A stretch of DNA of 64,000 bases from assembly GCA_018350325.1 (NCBI GenBank), contig JAEVLN010000005.1, forward strand, positions 3,792,142 to 3,856,141, given 5' to 3'. Source of the DNA: Globodera rostochiensis (taxonomy: Eukaryota > Nematoda > Chromadorea > Rhabditida > Heteroderidae). Positions 21,323 to 32,441 of the stretch are shown piece after piece. How positions within the stretch are numbered: position 1 is the stretch's first letter; the number at the start of each line of letters is the position of its first letter. The position numbers and the translations under genes are program-made. The notes beneath the pieces were generated by a model. That model was not told where the DNA came from, made no database searches, and worked only from the letters and a program-made list of their open reading frames with translations.

Positions 21323-21564
21323 TCTGATTTTTAGCGGGTAAAACAATTTATTAAATTGTAAAATTTGTTAATATTTTATTATTTTAAAACGCCAGATCCG
21401 GTCTCTAATACTGTAGAAGCGACCGGAATGAAAACATCATATATGGGGTTTTCAAGGGTGCTGATCACGAATCTGACAATATTTTTAAGATCTGACAACA
21501 TCTAAGTTTGAAAATCTATTATTTTTAATTTTTTTTACCATTAATCATACAAACGTAGAGAATG

Positions 21565-21690
21565 GGTTTTGTTAGGCTTAGGCTTAGGCCTAAATCATCC
21601 TGAGATGAACCCCTAAGCTCTGGATGGCCTAAACCTAAGCCTAACGAATCCTAAGCGCAGGGCGGTTAAGTCTAAGCCTAATGAACTTTT
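21565..21690. repeat. TTAGGC-based inverted repeat
   Basis: GTTAGGCTTAGGCTTAGGCC on the left and GGCCTAAACCTAAGCCTAAC on the right form an inverted pair; further CTAAGCCTAA follows. TTAGGC is the nematode telomere hexamer. A similar, longer block is at 60308-60435. Probably transposon ends built from telomere-like DNA rather than a chromosome end. Confidence 0.65.
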
Positions 21691-21980
21691 GACCAAAAAG
21701 GTCGCCCTATGATTTTTTAAAATTTGAACTGTTTCAAAACCCGGTTTAAAGGTCGAGCCCGGTAAAAGTTTTGCTTATTCCATCGATCGCCACATTATTG
21801 GTTTTCTGAGTGACCCAATTTATTAGGGCTATAAAATTGACATTTTAGTTATTTATTTCATTTGTGAATATTTAAGAAATACTTTGCACACAAAAATTAT
21901 TGACAATTTTTGCAATGAATTTTTCATTTAAATTATAAAATTAAAATGTAAGTTCAGAGGTTGTTTTTTACCCAAATAAA

Positions 21981-23091
21981 ATGGAAGAGTTTTGGACTTT
22001 AATTTTTGTGTCAGCATTCGCAATAAATTCACTCGACAAAGTCGAGCCCGTACAATTGGAGGGAACGCCACTCAATCCATTTGATGAAATATTCGGAGAA
22101 GGCTGGTGGGGCAATGAAAAAGACGAAGAATGGAATAAATTAACGTTTGAACAAAATTTCCATCACCAAATCGACCGGCAGAACACCCAAATTGGACAAA
22201 TTGAACCCAATTCTACTGATCAGAATCCTCCTCTCACAGAGTCTGATCACTCTGGACAAATTGATGAAATATTCGGAGAAGGCTGGTGGGGCAATGAAAA
22301 AGACGAAGAATGGAATAAATTAACGTTTGAACAAAATTTCCATCACCAAATCGACCGGCAGAACACCCAAATTGGACAAATTGAACCCAATTCAACTGAT
22401 CAGAATCCTCCTTACAAAGTTTCTTCAAACGAAAATAATGATGAAAATGAGCGAAAACGTAAAATCATCGACAAATTCCACGCAATTAGAAACGAATTTA
22501 AGCAAAAAGGAAAATATTCAAATAAAGAATGGGCTCAAATTGAACAGAAAATTGCTAAACATTTAAAAGTCAATCGCAGAAAAATATATAAATGGAAAAA
22601 AGAATTAGACTTAAGCCGAAGAAATCCAAAAAATGAACGTAGCCATTTGATAAAGAAATTTGATCAAAAGAAAGCCGAGTTAAAGCGGGCCGGATTCAAA
22701 AACTCTTATCATCAAGAAATTGATGAAACTGTCGCAAAAGAGTTGGGCTTCAGTTTTACAACAATTTACAGGTGGAAAAATGAACTTGGCCAAAGCAGTG
22801 AGTATTTTGAACCCAATTAATTATTTATATTAATTAAATTCTTTTACAGAACCAAAACCTAAACATTCTCACAGCGAACAAAAGGATTTGATGAAACGTT
22901 ATTATGAAATTAAAGCCAAAACCCCCCAAACTAGAGACGAAGACATTGCCAAAAGCCTGAACATCAGCAGAGTCACTTTGTGTAGATGGAAAAAGCAATT
23001 TAAACCAAATTCTGTCGATGGACAATCTGTGGAAGAGAATGACGCGGCAAATGTTCAGGAAATTGGGAACTCGAATTTGGGGTGTATTTGA
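21981..23091 (+). CDS. secreted triple-HTH family protein, copy H
   Basis: Exons 21981-22797 and 22850-23091, 352 residues, the longest intact copy. Start MEEFWTLIFVSAFA. A block of about 180 bp coding DEIFGEGWWGNEKDEEWNK through EPNSTDQNPP is duplicated in tandem and in frame, so the acidic motif and linker occur twice. Modules: IAKHLKVNRRKIYKWKK, VAKELGFSFTTIYRWKN, and IAKSLNISRVTLCRWKK in exon 2. Exon 2 lacks the RQQFH residues (KKQFKPNSVDGQSVEEN), as in copy P. Donor A|GTGAGTATTT, acceptor TTTTACAG|AA, phase 1. Confidence 0.85.
22077..22417 (+). repeat. in-frame tandem duplication in copy H
   Basis: The segment from about 22083 (GATGAAATATTCGGAGAAGG) to the end of the NSTDQ unit is repeated from 22263 at an offset of 180 bp with almost no differences, so it is recent. 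Confidence 0.85.
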
Positions 23092-23146
23092 ATGATTGGT
23101 CAATGATTTATAAAAATGTTGTGTTATTTAATTTGTTTGTACAAGG

Positions 23147-23495
23147 TCGTTTTTTTGTTCGTAGCAATTTTTTAAAAAAAGTCCCCCAAAAATAGCACAA
23201 CTCATTCGAAACGTATCTTTAATTAATATTTAAATTCAGCCTCCCCCCCCCCAAACGAAAAATTACATATGAAAGTTTTTCTCCAATTATTTAACAATTT
23301 TCGACTTAATTTACGATTTTACCCCAAATTTATTTTCAATGAATAGCATTCGGAAAAGAGAGATTCAGACGTCGAGAGTAAGGCTGTCGGTTTCAAACCG
23401 AACTGAGACCGATACCTGGCACTTTTTCGGTTCGGTTAACCGCTATGCTTCGGTTCGGTTCTTATCCAACCTATATTATAATTAGGGCCACGATT
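23147..23495 (+). repeat. 345-bp dispersed repeat
   Basis: The sequence from TCGTTTTTTTGTTCGTAGC to CTATATTATAATTAGGGCC recurs in reverse complement at about 41421-41770, inside broken copy L. Its right part (from 23412) starts the segmental duplication and recurs at 30279. Confidence 0.8.
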
Positions 23496-24166
23496 TAAAT
23501 ATGGCCATAAAATATGCAAAAATGTAAAATATGCACCAAATGTGGACAAAATTGCAAAATATGGACGAAATTTGGATAAAATTTTTTTTTAAATATAGCA
23601 AAAATTTGCAAAATTTCCTAATTGAAGTAATAAGAGCAATACAAATGTTTATATGCAAATTAACGGCATTTCAGAAAAATTTTTTGAAAATAAGCAGAAT
23701 TTTAAAAATTTTAATTTTTTTGGTGGCTGAATTTTTAGTGTAAAAATGTCAATTTTTAGGGGTGCATTTTTTGAAAATTTTGAAAAGTCGATCCTTAGGG
23801 GTGTATTTTTCGTTTTTATTGCATTTTTGTTAAGGAAATTTTTGAAAAATGGCGAAATATGGACATAAATCGCGAAATATGGAAAAATATGGATAATAAA
23901 ATGGGCTCTAGAAGTGGCAAATTTCCAAAATTATGGCATTTAAAAAAATATATAAATCCGAGCCCTACTCATTAGTGGGTTAATTTGTCAAATTAAATTG
24001 GGTAATATTTGTAGGAAAATATTTACGAAATGTCAGGAATATATTGATTCTGTGGGATAAAATGAATGCCCATTTCATTTTGGGCTGTCTTATTGCTTAC
24101 TCTGATTTTTTTTAGCAGAGCTGCTAAAAACAATTTATTAAATTGTAAAATTTTTTAATTTTTTAT

Positions 24167-24259
24167 AAGCGATTGGCAAAATTTCAAAAAAGTTATGGCC
24201 AGAAACCCTTTTTTAACGCTTTTTTAGCCGTAACTTTTTTGAAATTTGGCCAATCGCTT
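24167..24259. repeat. 33-bp inverted repeat (hairpin)
   Basis: Left arm 24167-24199 (AAGCGATTGGCAAAATTTCA...) and right arm 24227-24259 are complementary over 33 bp with two mismatches, around a 27-bp loop. The same hairpin is at 31034-31126 in the second segmental copy; a related half-site is at 37590. Confidence 0.85.
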
Positions 24260-24823
24260 AGCTTTTGCTTGCTAATAGCTTCTCCTCCTCCTAAGCTTTC
24301 GAATGATATCGAAAATTTTTGATTTAGTTAGCTTTGAAAGAAGTTATAACAAAAAACTTTTGAAAAGCGCCCCATTTGCAGTTTTTACGAAACGACCCAG
24401 AACGCTCTGTAATGCTGAACAGGGGTGGGTCAAAACCTTTCGATTTCGCTAATTTCGAGGTTTTTTTTTGGTTTTCTTACGAAAATCGAAAAGAGAAAAT
24501 TATTTGAAATTTTGTCGAAAGAGATAGTTTCAAAGCAAATTTTATTTTTGATACACTCTTGTCTATTTTTGGTGCAAAAGCCAACTGTTATTGTTGGCTT
24601 ATTCGTCTGCTTCCTCTTCACCAAAAATTCATTGGAGGTTCAAATCCGCCCCATGTCCTTTGCTTTTTAACAAATTGAGTCAAAGATTCAAAAAATTTTC
24701 GGCTGCGCTTTTTTTTTTGAAAAATTTCAACTATTTTTCTAAAGGAAATGGGCTTTTTATCGCGCCCTCGATCCAATTGAATTTTATTTTATTGTTTTAA
24801 TACAACCCGAAAGTGGCCGGGCG

Positions 24824-25330
24824 GGCTCTTTTCGGGCGAATATTTTTGGGTTTTTTCCTCCGGGCGGGCTTTGCCGGGCGAATATTTTTGGGTTTTTTCC
24901 TCCGGGCGGGCTTTGCCGGGCGAATATTTTTGGGTTTTTTCCTCCGGGCGGGCTTTGCCGGGTGAATATTTTTGGGTTTTTTCCTCCGGGCGGGCTTTGC
25001 CGGGTGAATATTTTTGGGTTTTTTCCTCCGGGCGGGCTTTGCCGGGTGAATATTTTTGGGGTTTTCCTCCGGGCGGGCTTTGCCGGGTGAATATTTTTGG
25101 GTTTTTTCCTCCGGGCGGGCTCTTTGCCGGGTGAATATTTTTGGGTTTTTTCCTCCGGGCGGGCTTTGCCGGGCGAATATTTTTGGGGTTTTCCTCTTTT
25201 TTCCTCCGGGCGGGCTTTGCCGGGTGAATATTTTTGGGTTTTTTCCTCCGGGCGGGCTTTGCCGGGCGAATATTTTTGGGGTTTTCCTCTTTTTTCCTCC
25301 GGGCGGGCTTTGCCGGGCGAATACTGGGCT
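24824..25330. repeat. 42-bp minisatellite, about 12 units
   Basis: The unit is GGGCGAATATTTTTGGGTTT..TTCCTCCGGGCGGGCTTTGCC with variants (GGGTG, a GGGGTTTTCCTC insertion in two units). The unit length is divisible by three, so long meaningless ORFs appear on both strands. Confidence 0.9.
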
Positions 25331-25411
25331 TTAGCCCAGACCAAATATTTCCTAGTCGGGTGCTCGTCCGAACCCTACATCCCTGATGCTGAAGGATCAT
25401 AAAAGGTTAAG

Positions 25412-25478
25412 CGCCCGGCAGGAATCGAAGCAATCCGTGCTGACAAATGAGCTCTTAACTAATTGAGCTACAGGCACT
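25412..25478 (-). other. tRNA-derived sequence (degenerate)
   Basis: On the minus strand the reading is GTGCCTGTAGCTCAATTAG (A-box-like), then GCTTCGATTCC (B-box-like) and CGGGCGC. The ends pair over 7 bp with G-U wobbles, but no proper anticodon arm forms. It is repeated at 32195-32261. Likely a SINE piece, not a working tRNA gene. Confidence 0.45.
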
Positions 25479-25658
25479 CTTTTAGCGGATCCTTCAGAGG
25501 ATTTCTTGGGTTCTGTGAATATTTATTATTCTTTAAAATCTATGAATTTTTGCGAGAAATTCTTTGACACAAAATTATAGACAATTTTTGCAATGAATTT
25601 TTCATTTAAATTATAAAATTAATTGGTAAATTCAGAGGTTGTTTTTTGCCCAAATAAA

Positions 25659-26535
25659 ATGGAAGAGTTTTGTATTTTAATTTTGGTCTTATTTTTTGCA
25701 ACAAATTCACTGGACAAAGCCGAATCCGTACAATTGGAGGGAACGCCACTCAATCCATTTGATGAAATATTCGGAGAAGGCTGGTGGGGCAATGAAAAAG
25801 ACGAAGAATGGAATAAATTAACGCTTGAACAAAATGTCCATTACCAAAACGACCGGCAGAAAACCCAAATTGGACAAATTGAACCCAATTCAAGTGATCA
25901 GATTGGACAAATTGAACCCAATTCAACTGATCAGAATCCTCCTCTCACAGAGTCTGATCACTCTGGACAAATTGAACCCAATTCAACTGATCAGAATCCT
26001 CCTCTCACAGAGTCTGATCACTCTGATAATGCCAAAAATGGGGCCAAACAGAACGAAATGATGGAAGAAGAAAATATTGCTAAAGTTGCGCGAAAACGTA
26101 AAATTATTGACAAATTCAACACAATGAAGGAAGAATTTAAGCAAAAAGGAAAATATTCGGCAAAAGAATGGGTTCAAATTGAGGAGAATATTGGGAAACA
26201 TTTAAAAGTAAATCGCACAAAAATATATGAATGGAAAAAAGAATTTCGCCTAAGTCGAAAAGTGTCCTATAAAAAAGAAGAATGTAAACATTTGGTTGAA
26301 AAATTTGTTCAAATGAAAGCCGAGTTAACGCGGGCCGGATTCAAAAACTCTCAAAATGAATTAGATAAAACTGTCTCAAAAGAATTGGGCCTCAATTTTA
26401 AACAATTTACAGGTGGAAAAATGAACTTGGCCAAACCAGTGAGTATTTCGAGCCGAATTTTATTATTTTATATTAATTAAAATTCTTTTACAGAACCACA
26501 AAATAAACACTCCCACAGCGAACAAAAGGAATTGA
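25659..26535 (+). pseudogene. triple-HTH family copy I
   Basis: Start MEEFCILILVLFFA, motif DEIFGEGWWGNEKDEEW, three NS[ST]DQ repeats and module 1 (IGKHLKVNRTKIYEWKK) are intact. In module 2 one base is missing (TTTTAAACAATTT where others have TTTTACAACAATTT), shifting the frame. Exon 2 (from 26494) has lost all of module 3: ATGAAACTT joins directly to AATTCTGTCGATGG. Splicing as usual gives a stop at 26535. The product, if made, would be about 273 residues with one complete module. Confidence 0.8.
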
Positions 26536-26989
26536 TGAAACTTTAATTCTGTCGATGGACATTCTGTGGAAGAGAATGCCGCGGAAAATGTTCAGAAATA
26601 GAGAACTCAAATTCGGGGTGAATTGAATGATTGGTTTGCGAAACTGTTCCACAGACGCTCAAAAAAACACCATACGCGGCGGTTTTTGTACGTACGCCTT
26701 ATTCTCTCCCGACGCTTAATTTTGGAAATTGGCTAATTCCGTAATTAGCCCATTTCCAAAATTAACCGTAACATATATATTGTTCGCGATTAAATCAAAG
26801 CAAAATTGAGCCTCTTAAGCTAAAAAATTTCTTTTCTAAAAATTCCGGATTTTAACTCCGGGGTTTTTACGCGCGGATTATCTGATCCGGATAAAATGGA
26901 ATTCAGTTTTTAAAACCGGTCATTTGAACATTCTAAATTTTTCAACCAAATTTTTTTGCTCGGTTTTTGTCTTTTTGGGATAATTGTTG

Positions 26990-27145
26990 GGATTTATAAG
27001 AATATTTGTAAATGAAATAAAATAAAATAACTAAAATGGTGAAATGTTAGCAAATAAAAAAAAATTCTTTGCAGTCACTCAGAAAATCAATAAATGGTGG
27101 CGATCATTTTCCAAATTTCTGCCAACCCTAAAAATTATTGATTAC
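26990..27145 (-). promoter_or_regulatory. orphan type B block, inverted
   Basis: The reverse strand reads CAATTGTAATCAATAATTTT, GGTTGGCAGAAATTTGG, TTGATTTTCTGAGTGACTGC, CCATTTTAGTTATTTTATTT and ATCCCAACAATTATCCC. It is a near-perfect type B block with no family gene after it. Repeated at 33773-33928. Confidence 0.5.
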
Positions 27146-27552
27146 AATTGGAGGAAATGATGAAAAGTTTGGGTCGCTTAAATCTGTTAGGCCAAACATC
27201 CAATTTTGCCCAGACTAAAATCGGTAGAAAAACCTCGAAATTATCGAAATCGAAATTAGGGGAGGGGGGTCGGCGCCACCGAGAAAATTTTGAATTTTTG
27301 ACTCAATTTGTTAACAGATTTTCGGCCAAAAATTTAAAAATTCGGTCATTTTTTGAAGCTTTTTAGGAGTGATAAGAGTCCGGGAAATTTTTTTTGAGAT
27401 TTAACGAAGTTGTTAAGAAAATTGGTCCAATAATTACGAATTTTACAAAAATAAAATTAATTTTCATTTATTTGCTTCGTCCACCATAGATGCTCACCGA
27501 AAGTGATAAAAAATAAATGACTCAGTCGGGGTGGGGTCACTCAACTTTGAAG

Positions 27553-27706
27553 CTGAGGATTCTGATCAGTTGAATTGGGTTCAATTTGTCCAGAGTGATC
27601 AGACTCTTTGAGAAAGCATTCTGATCAGTTGAATTGGAGTGATCAGACTCTGTGAGCGGAAGATTCTGATCAGTTGAATTGGAATGATCAGACTCTGTGA
27701 GAGTTT
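27553..27706 (-). pseudogene. relic of NSTDQ repeat region
   Basis: The minus strand encodes pieces of LTESDHS and NSTDQN in shifting frames, followed by non-family sequence. Only the repeat array is left. Repeated at 34336-34489. Confidence 0.7.
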
Positions 27707-28685
27707 TTTTACAAAACCTCAGCCAATAAATCGATGGCCTGCGGCCTTTCATTTGGTATCTCCATATGATCTATGATATGTCATATCTGTGTTTCAATTC
27801 CGTCGTATTGACTTGTTTACCGATATGATATCATATTCTACATTATGATTTCTCATTGCCGTAAACAATAGCCCGTATACGAAACTAATACCCCTTTCCA
27901 AATTCAAAAACTTGATTAAAATTAGAATTTGGGTCCCCTTTTTAACGGAAAAAATATACATCCCTAAGAATGGGATTTTTAGGGAATTGGAATGCGGTTT
28001 GGTTGTGGTGATAATGGTGAGTGGTTGGTGTGGGGAGATAAGTGTGGGTGGGGGTTCAGATCCCCGACTGTGTCAGTGATTATTTCTTATTTTTCTGTAC
28101 AGTTACGGTGGTTAAACAATTTTAAAAATTCTTTTTAACTTTTTCCAATTTTAGAAACAAATATTTTAGATGACAATTCACAACAAGCTTTTCATTCATT
28201 TTTTGTTGGACGAAATCAAAAAACATTTGGGGGATTTTGTTTTGCATTTTCCCATCCCTGACCCCCATATGACATATCATGGGCGGCACATGATTTTGCA
28301 GACGATTTAATTCAAACTGGAATTTTGCTTCCGATAGATATCGTATCATGGGAGCATATCGGAGATACGCCGCAATTGAAATAGGCCCCCTGATGGTTTG
28401 TCTGTTTGACAGGTCAGATATTTGGTTGTATTCGAATCCGATTGAGTGCAACTTAATTAATTTTCTTCGGCTCCTCTACTCACATCGCTCCTCCATTAAA
28501 GGAACATTTTTTTAAAATAACTGCGCGCAAAAAAAGAATTTTTTTGAGCAACAAATCTTCTGAATTTTCGCTTCAAATTTCTTAACAATGATTACCAAAA
28601 AAAATTTCCCCGGCGGCGTCTGCCGGTACATTCGGTTTGGAGGTCCTGCAGTTGCGGATCAAGAAATTGACCAACTGCTATCTCT

Positions 28686-29378
28686 CTAAAAAGCTAACTT
28701 TTTTTCGCATAATAACAAAATTATCCACTTTTTGTCGATTAAATTCCGTAATCGAGTTTTTAGTCCTTGGAGCATTTTTGTTTGCACAATTTCGACATCA
28801 TTCTTTAGGAAAATCTGATTGCTTAGTGTTTGTTCCGCCAGGGCTGCGAACACATATTGAACGGCTACCGAAGAATCATCACAAAAAATGCGCGTTAACT
28901 CATCCATTGGCTTCAGAAGTGCAACAAGTTCATCAACAGTGACCCATTCCCTGTCTGTCAAATCCAAATCTCTGCGGTCTTTTTTGTAGGCAAAATTCTG
29001 CACCGCAACTCGTTGTTCTTTGAGCCTTGCGAGCATCAGATACGAAGCGTTCCATCTTATTGGCATATCCTGTATTTAGCAAATTATTTAAGTCTAAAGC
29101 TAAAATAGTATACTTGCAGCAACATATGTTCCGGCAAATCCTCTTCGAGTTGAATCTTACGGAACTCTCCGACAGCCAGATTCGAATGTTTAAAATGCCC
29201 TACAATATGACGACATTTGGAGAGCAATTGAGAAACCGGTGGATGTTTAAGTGAGTTCTTGACCACTAAATTGATTAGATGTGCTCCGCAGTCAAGGTGT
29301 CGGAACAGTTCGTCACATTCAAACGCCTTAAAGATGCAATAAAAACATTTTTTACAAATAAAATTACTACTTTTTTCA
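28686..29378 (-). pseudogene. hAT transposase fragment, first copy (5' truncated)
   Basis: On the minus strand, exon ...ELFRHLDCGAHLINLVV...LLSKCRHIVGHFKHS ends at 29114. A 44-nt intron (29113-29070, GTATAC...TACAG) follows, and the next exon opens DMPIRWNASYLMLARLKEQ. The [CH]-G-A-H-x-I-N-L-V-V and RWN-S/A-x-Y-x-ML strings are typical of the RNase-H-like catalytic core of hAT transposases (ZBED type). The 5' part is cut off at 29378 by the duplication boundary, and no C-terminal dimerisation (hATC) region is recognisable downstream. Confidence 0.7.
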
Positions 29379-29889
29379 CTAAATAGTGTGCTTAATTGAG
29401 AGATAGTGAGTAGAGATATTAGAAAAAAACAGAGATACGCAAAATTCTGCTGTTTTGAGTAGTTTGCAAATTGCAACCCATAGAATTATTGTTTTGGAGT
29501 TCTCTTAAGAGGGGGGGGGGACGGCCCATCTAATACGAATGTTTCGGGATTTGATCGAAGATTTGTTAAATATAAATTGACATTTATTGATTGGGTAAAT
29601 TAAAGAAAACGGGTAATCGTTACGAATTTCTGCTAAATAGTTGTGCCCCTGGTCCGATTTTAGGCCAATTTGTGTTGTACCTGGTCTTATTTGCGTCCAC
29701 TTTTTGTTGAACCAGACTCAAGATTAGTTCAAAAGCGCACTCCCCGACCCCCGATCAATTCAATTTTTGTGTTGGGGGATGGGAGGAGTTGTAGCTGGCG
29801 AGTGAGATGGGAGGGTAGGATGTACTGGCGTGATTAGGTGTTGTACCTGGCCTGATTCGAGGGTTGTACCTGGCGTGATTGGGGTGGGT
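29379..29889. other. spacer between the segmental copies
   Basis: No gene seen. A G run at 29512-29520 and GTTGTACCTGG..GTGATT repeats at 29840-29880 lead into the 30-bp minisatellite. Confidence 0.4.
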
Positions 29890-30236
29890 TATGTCGTTGC
29901 GACGCAATTGTCAGGGGTTACGTCGTTGCGACGCAATTTGTCAGGGGTTACGTCGTTGCGACGCAATTTATCAGGGGTTATTTCGTTACGACGCAATTTG
30001 TCATGGGTTATTTCGTTGCGACGCAATTTATCAGGGGTTATTTCGTTGCGACGCAATTTGTCATGGGTTATTTCGTTGCGACGCAATTTGTCATGGGTTA
30101 TTTCGTTGCGACGCAATTTGTCATGGGTTATTTCGTTGCGACGCAATTTGTCAGGGGTTATTTCGTTGCGACGCAATTTGTCAGGGGTTATTTCGTTGCG
30201 ACGCAATTTGTCAGGGGTTATGTCGTTGCGACGCAA
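29890..30236. repeat. 30-bp minisatellite, about 11.6 units
   Basis: The unit is TTATTTCGTTGCGACGCAAT followed by TTGTCAGGGG, with early units reading TTACGTCG. Each unit contains the palindrome TTGCGACGCAA. The length of 30 keeps ORFs open in several frames on both strands, which is an artefact. Confidence 0.9.
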
Positions 30237-31690
30237 CAATCAACAGTTCAAAACTGCCATCCCCGTACCCCAAACCGTATACCTGGCACTTTTTCGGTTC
30301 GGTTAACCGCTATGCTTCGGTTCGGTTCTTATCCAACCTATATTATAATTAGGGCCACGATTTAAATATGGCCATAAAATATGCAAAAATGTAAAATATG
30401 CACCAAATGTGGACAAAATTGCAAAATATGGACGAAATTTGGATAAAATTTTTTTTTAAATATAGCAAAAATTTGCAAAATTTCCTAATTGAAGTAATAA
30501 GAGCAATACAAATGTTTATATGCAAATTAACGGCATTTCAGAAAAATTTTTTGAAAATAAGCAGAATTTTAAAAATTTTAATTTTTTTGGTGGCTGAATT
30601 TTTAGTGTAAAAATGTCAATTTTTAGGGGTGCATTTTTTGAAAATTTTGAAAAGTCGATCCTTAGGGGTGTATTTTTCGTTTTTATTGCATTTTTGTTAA
30701 GGAAATTTTTGAAAAATGGCGAAATATGGACATAAATCGCGAAATATGGAAAAATATGGATAATAAAATGGGCTCTAGAAGTGGCAAATTTCCAAAATTA
30801 TGGCATTTAAAAAAATATATAAATCCGAGCCCTACTCATTAGTGGGTTAATTTGTCAAATTAAATTGGGTAATATTTGTAGGAAAATATTTACGAAATGT
30901 CAGGAATATATTGATTCTGTGGGATAAAATGAATGCCCATTTCATTTTGGGCTGTCTTATTGCTTACTCTGATTTTTTTTAGCAGAGCTGCTAAAAACAA
31001 TTTATTAAATTGTAAAATTTTTTAATTTTTTATAAGCGATTGGCAAAATTTCAAAAAAGTTATGGCCAGAAACCCTTTTTTAACGCTTTTTTAGCCGTAA
31101 CTTTTTTGAAATTTGGCCAATCGCTTAGCTTTTGCTTGCTAATAGCTTCTCCTCCTCCTAAGCTTTCGAATGATATCGAAAATTTTTGATTTAGTTAGCT
31201 TTGAAAGAAGTTATAACAAAAAACTTTTGAAAAGCGCCCCATTTGCAGTTTTTACGAAACGACCCAGAACGCTCTGTAATGCTGAACAGGGGTGGGTCAA
31301 AACCTTTCGATTTCGCTAATTTCGAGGTTTTTTTTTGGTTTTCTTACGAAAATCGAAAAGAGAAAATTATTTGAAATTTTGTCGAAAGAGATAGTTTCAA
31401 AGCAAATTTTATTTTTGATACACTCTTGTCTATTTTTGGTGCAAAAGCCAACTGTTATTGTTGGCTTATTCGTCTGCTTCCTCTTCACCAAAAATTCATT
31501 GGAGGTTCAAATCCGCCCCATGTCCTTTGCTTTTTAACAAATTGAGTCAAAGATTCAAAAAATTTTCGGCTGCGCTTTTTTTTTTGAAAAATTTCAACTA
31601 TTTTTCTAAAGGAAATGGGCTTTTTATCGCGCCCTCGATCCAATTGAATTTTATTTTATTGTTTTAATACAACCCGAAAGTGGCCGGGCG

Positions 31691-32108
31691 GGCTCTTTTC
31701 GGGCGAATATTTTTGGGTTTTTTCCTCCGGGCGGGCTTTGCCGGGCGAATATTTTTGGGTTTTTTCCTCCGGGCGGGCTTTGCCGGGCGAATATTTTTGG
31801 GTTTTTTCCTCCGGGCGGGCTTTGCCGGGTGAATATTTTTGGGGTTTTCCTCCGGGCGGGCTTTGCCGGGTGAATATTTTTGGGTTTTTTCCTCCGGGCG
31901 GGCTCTTTGCCGGGTGAATATTTTTGGGTTTTTTCCTCCGGGCGGGCTTTGCCGGGCGAATATTTTTGGGGTTTTCCTCTTTTTTCCTCCGGGCGGGCTT
32001 TGCCGGGTGAATATTTTTGGGTTTTTTCCTCCGGGCGGGCTTTGCCGGGCGAATATTTTTGGGGTTTTCCTCTTTTTTCCTCCGGGCGGGCTTTGCCGGG
32101 CGAATACT
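31691..32108. repeat. 42-bp minisatellite, about 10 units
   Basis: Same unit as at 24824-25330; two units (84 bp) fewer, which fully accounts for the length difference between the two segmental copies. Confidence 0.9.
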
Positions 32109-32441
32109 GGGCTTTAGCCCAGACCAAATATTTCCTAGTCGGGTGCTCGTCCGAACCCTACATCCCTGATGCTGAAGGATCATAAAAGGTTAAGCGCCCG
32201 GCAGGAATCGAAGCAATCCGTGCTGACAAATGAGCTCTTAACTAATTGAGCTACAGGCACTCTTTTAGCGGATCCTTCAGAGGATTTCTTGGGTTCTGTG
32301 AATATTTATTATTCTTTAAAATCTATGAATTTTTGCGAGAAATTCTTTGACACAAAATTATAGACAATTTTTGCAATGAATTTTTCATTTAAATTATAAA
32401 ATTAATTGGTAAATTCAGAGGTTGTTTTTTGCCCAAATAAA

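Larger units (their letters stand above)
23412..29378. repeat. segmental duplication, first copy (~5.97 kb)
   Basis: This stretch matches 30279-36161 almost base for base: the offset is 6867 before the 42-bp minisatellite and 6783 after it, because the second copy has two fewer units. I saw only about three single-base differences (two near 28742-28750, one near 29250). It carries, in order, the hairpin, the minisatellite, pseudogene I, an inverted orphan type B block, a family relic and a truncated hAT gene. The end at 29378 falls at an exon-intron junction of the hAT gene. Confidence 0.9.

Noticed and set aside
21565..21690. A chromosome end
   Set aside because: Only a few TTAGGC units, in both orientations, with unique sequence on each side.
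24784..25402. Long Pro/Lys/Arg-rich and Phe/Gly-rich ORFs on both strands
   Set aside because: They come from a 42-bp tandem repeat whose length is divisible by three, so all frames stay open. The same holds for 31651-32185 and for the ORFs over 29830-30365.
29890..30236. A CRISPR-like array of 30-bp repeats
   Set aside because: The repeats are contiguous with no unique spacers, and the context is metazoan. It is a minisatellite.
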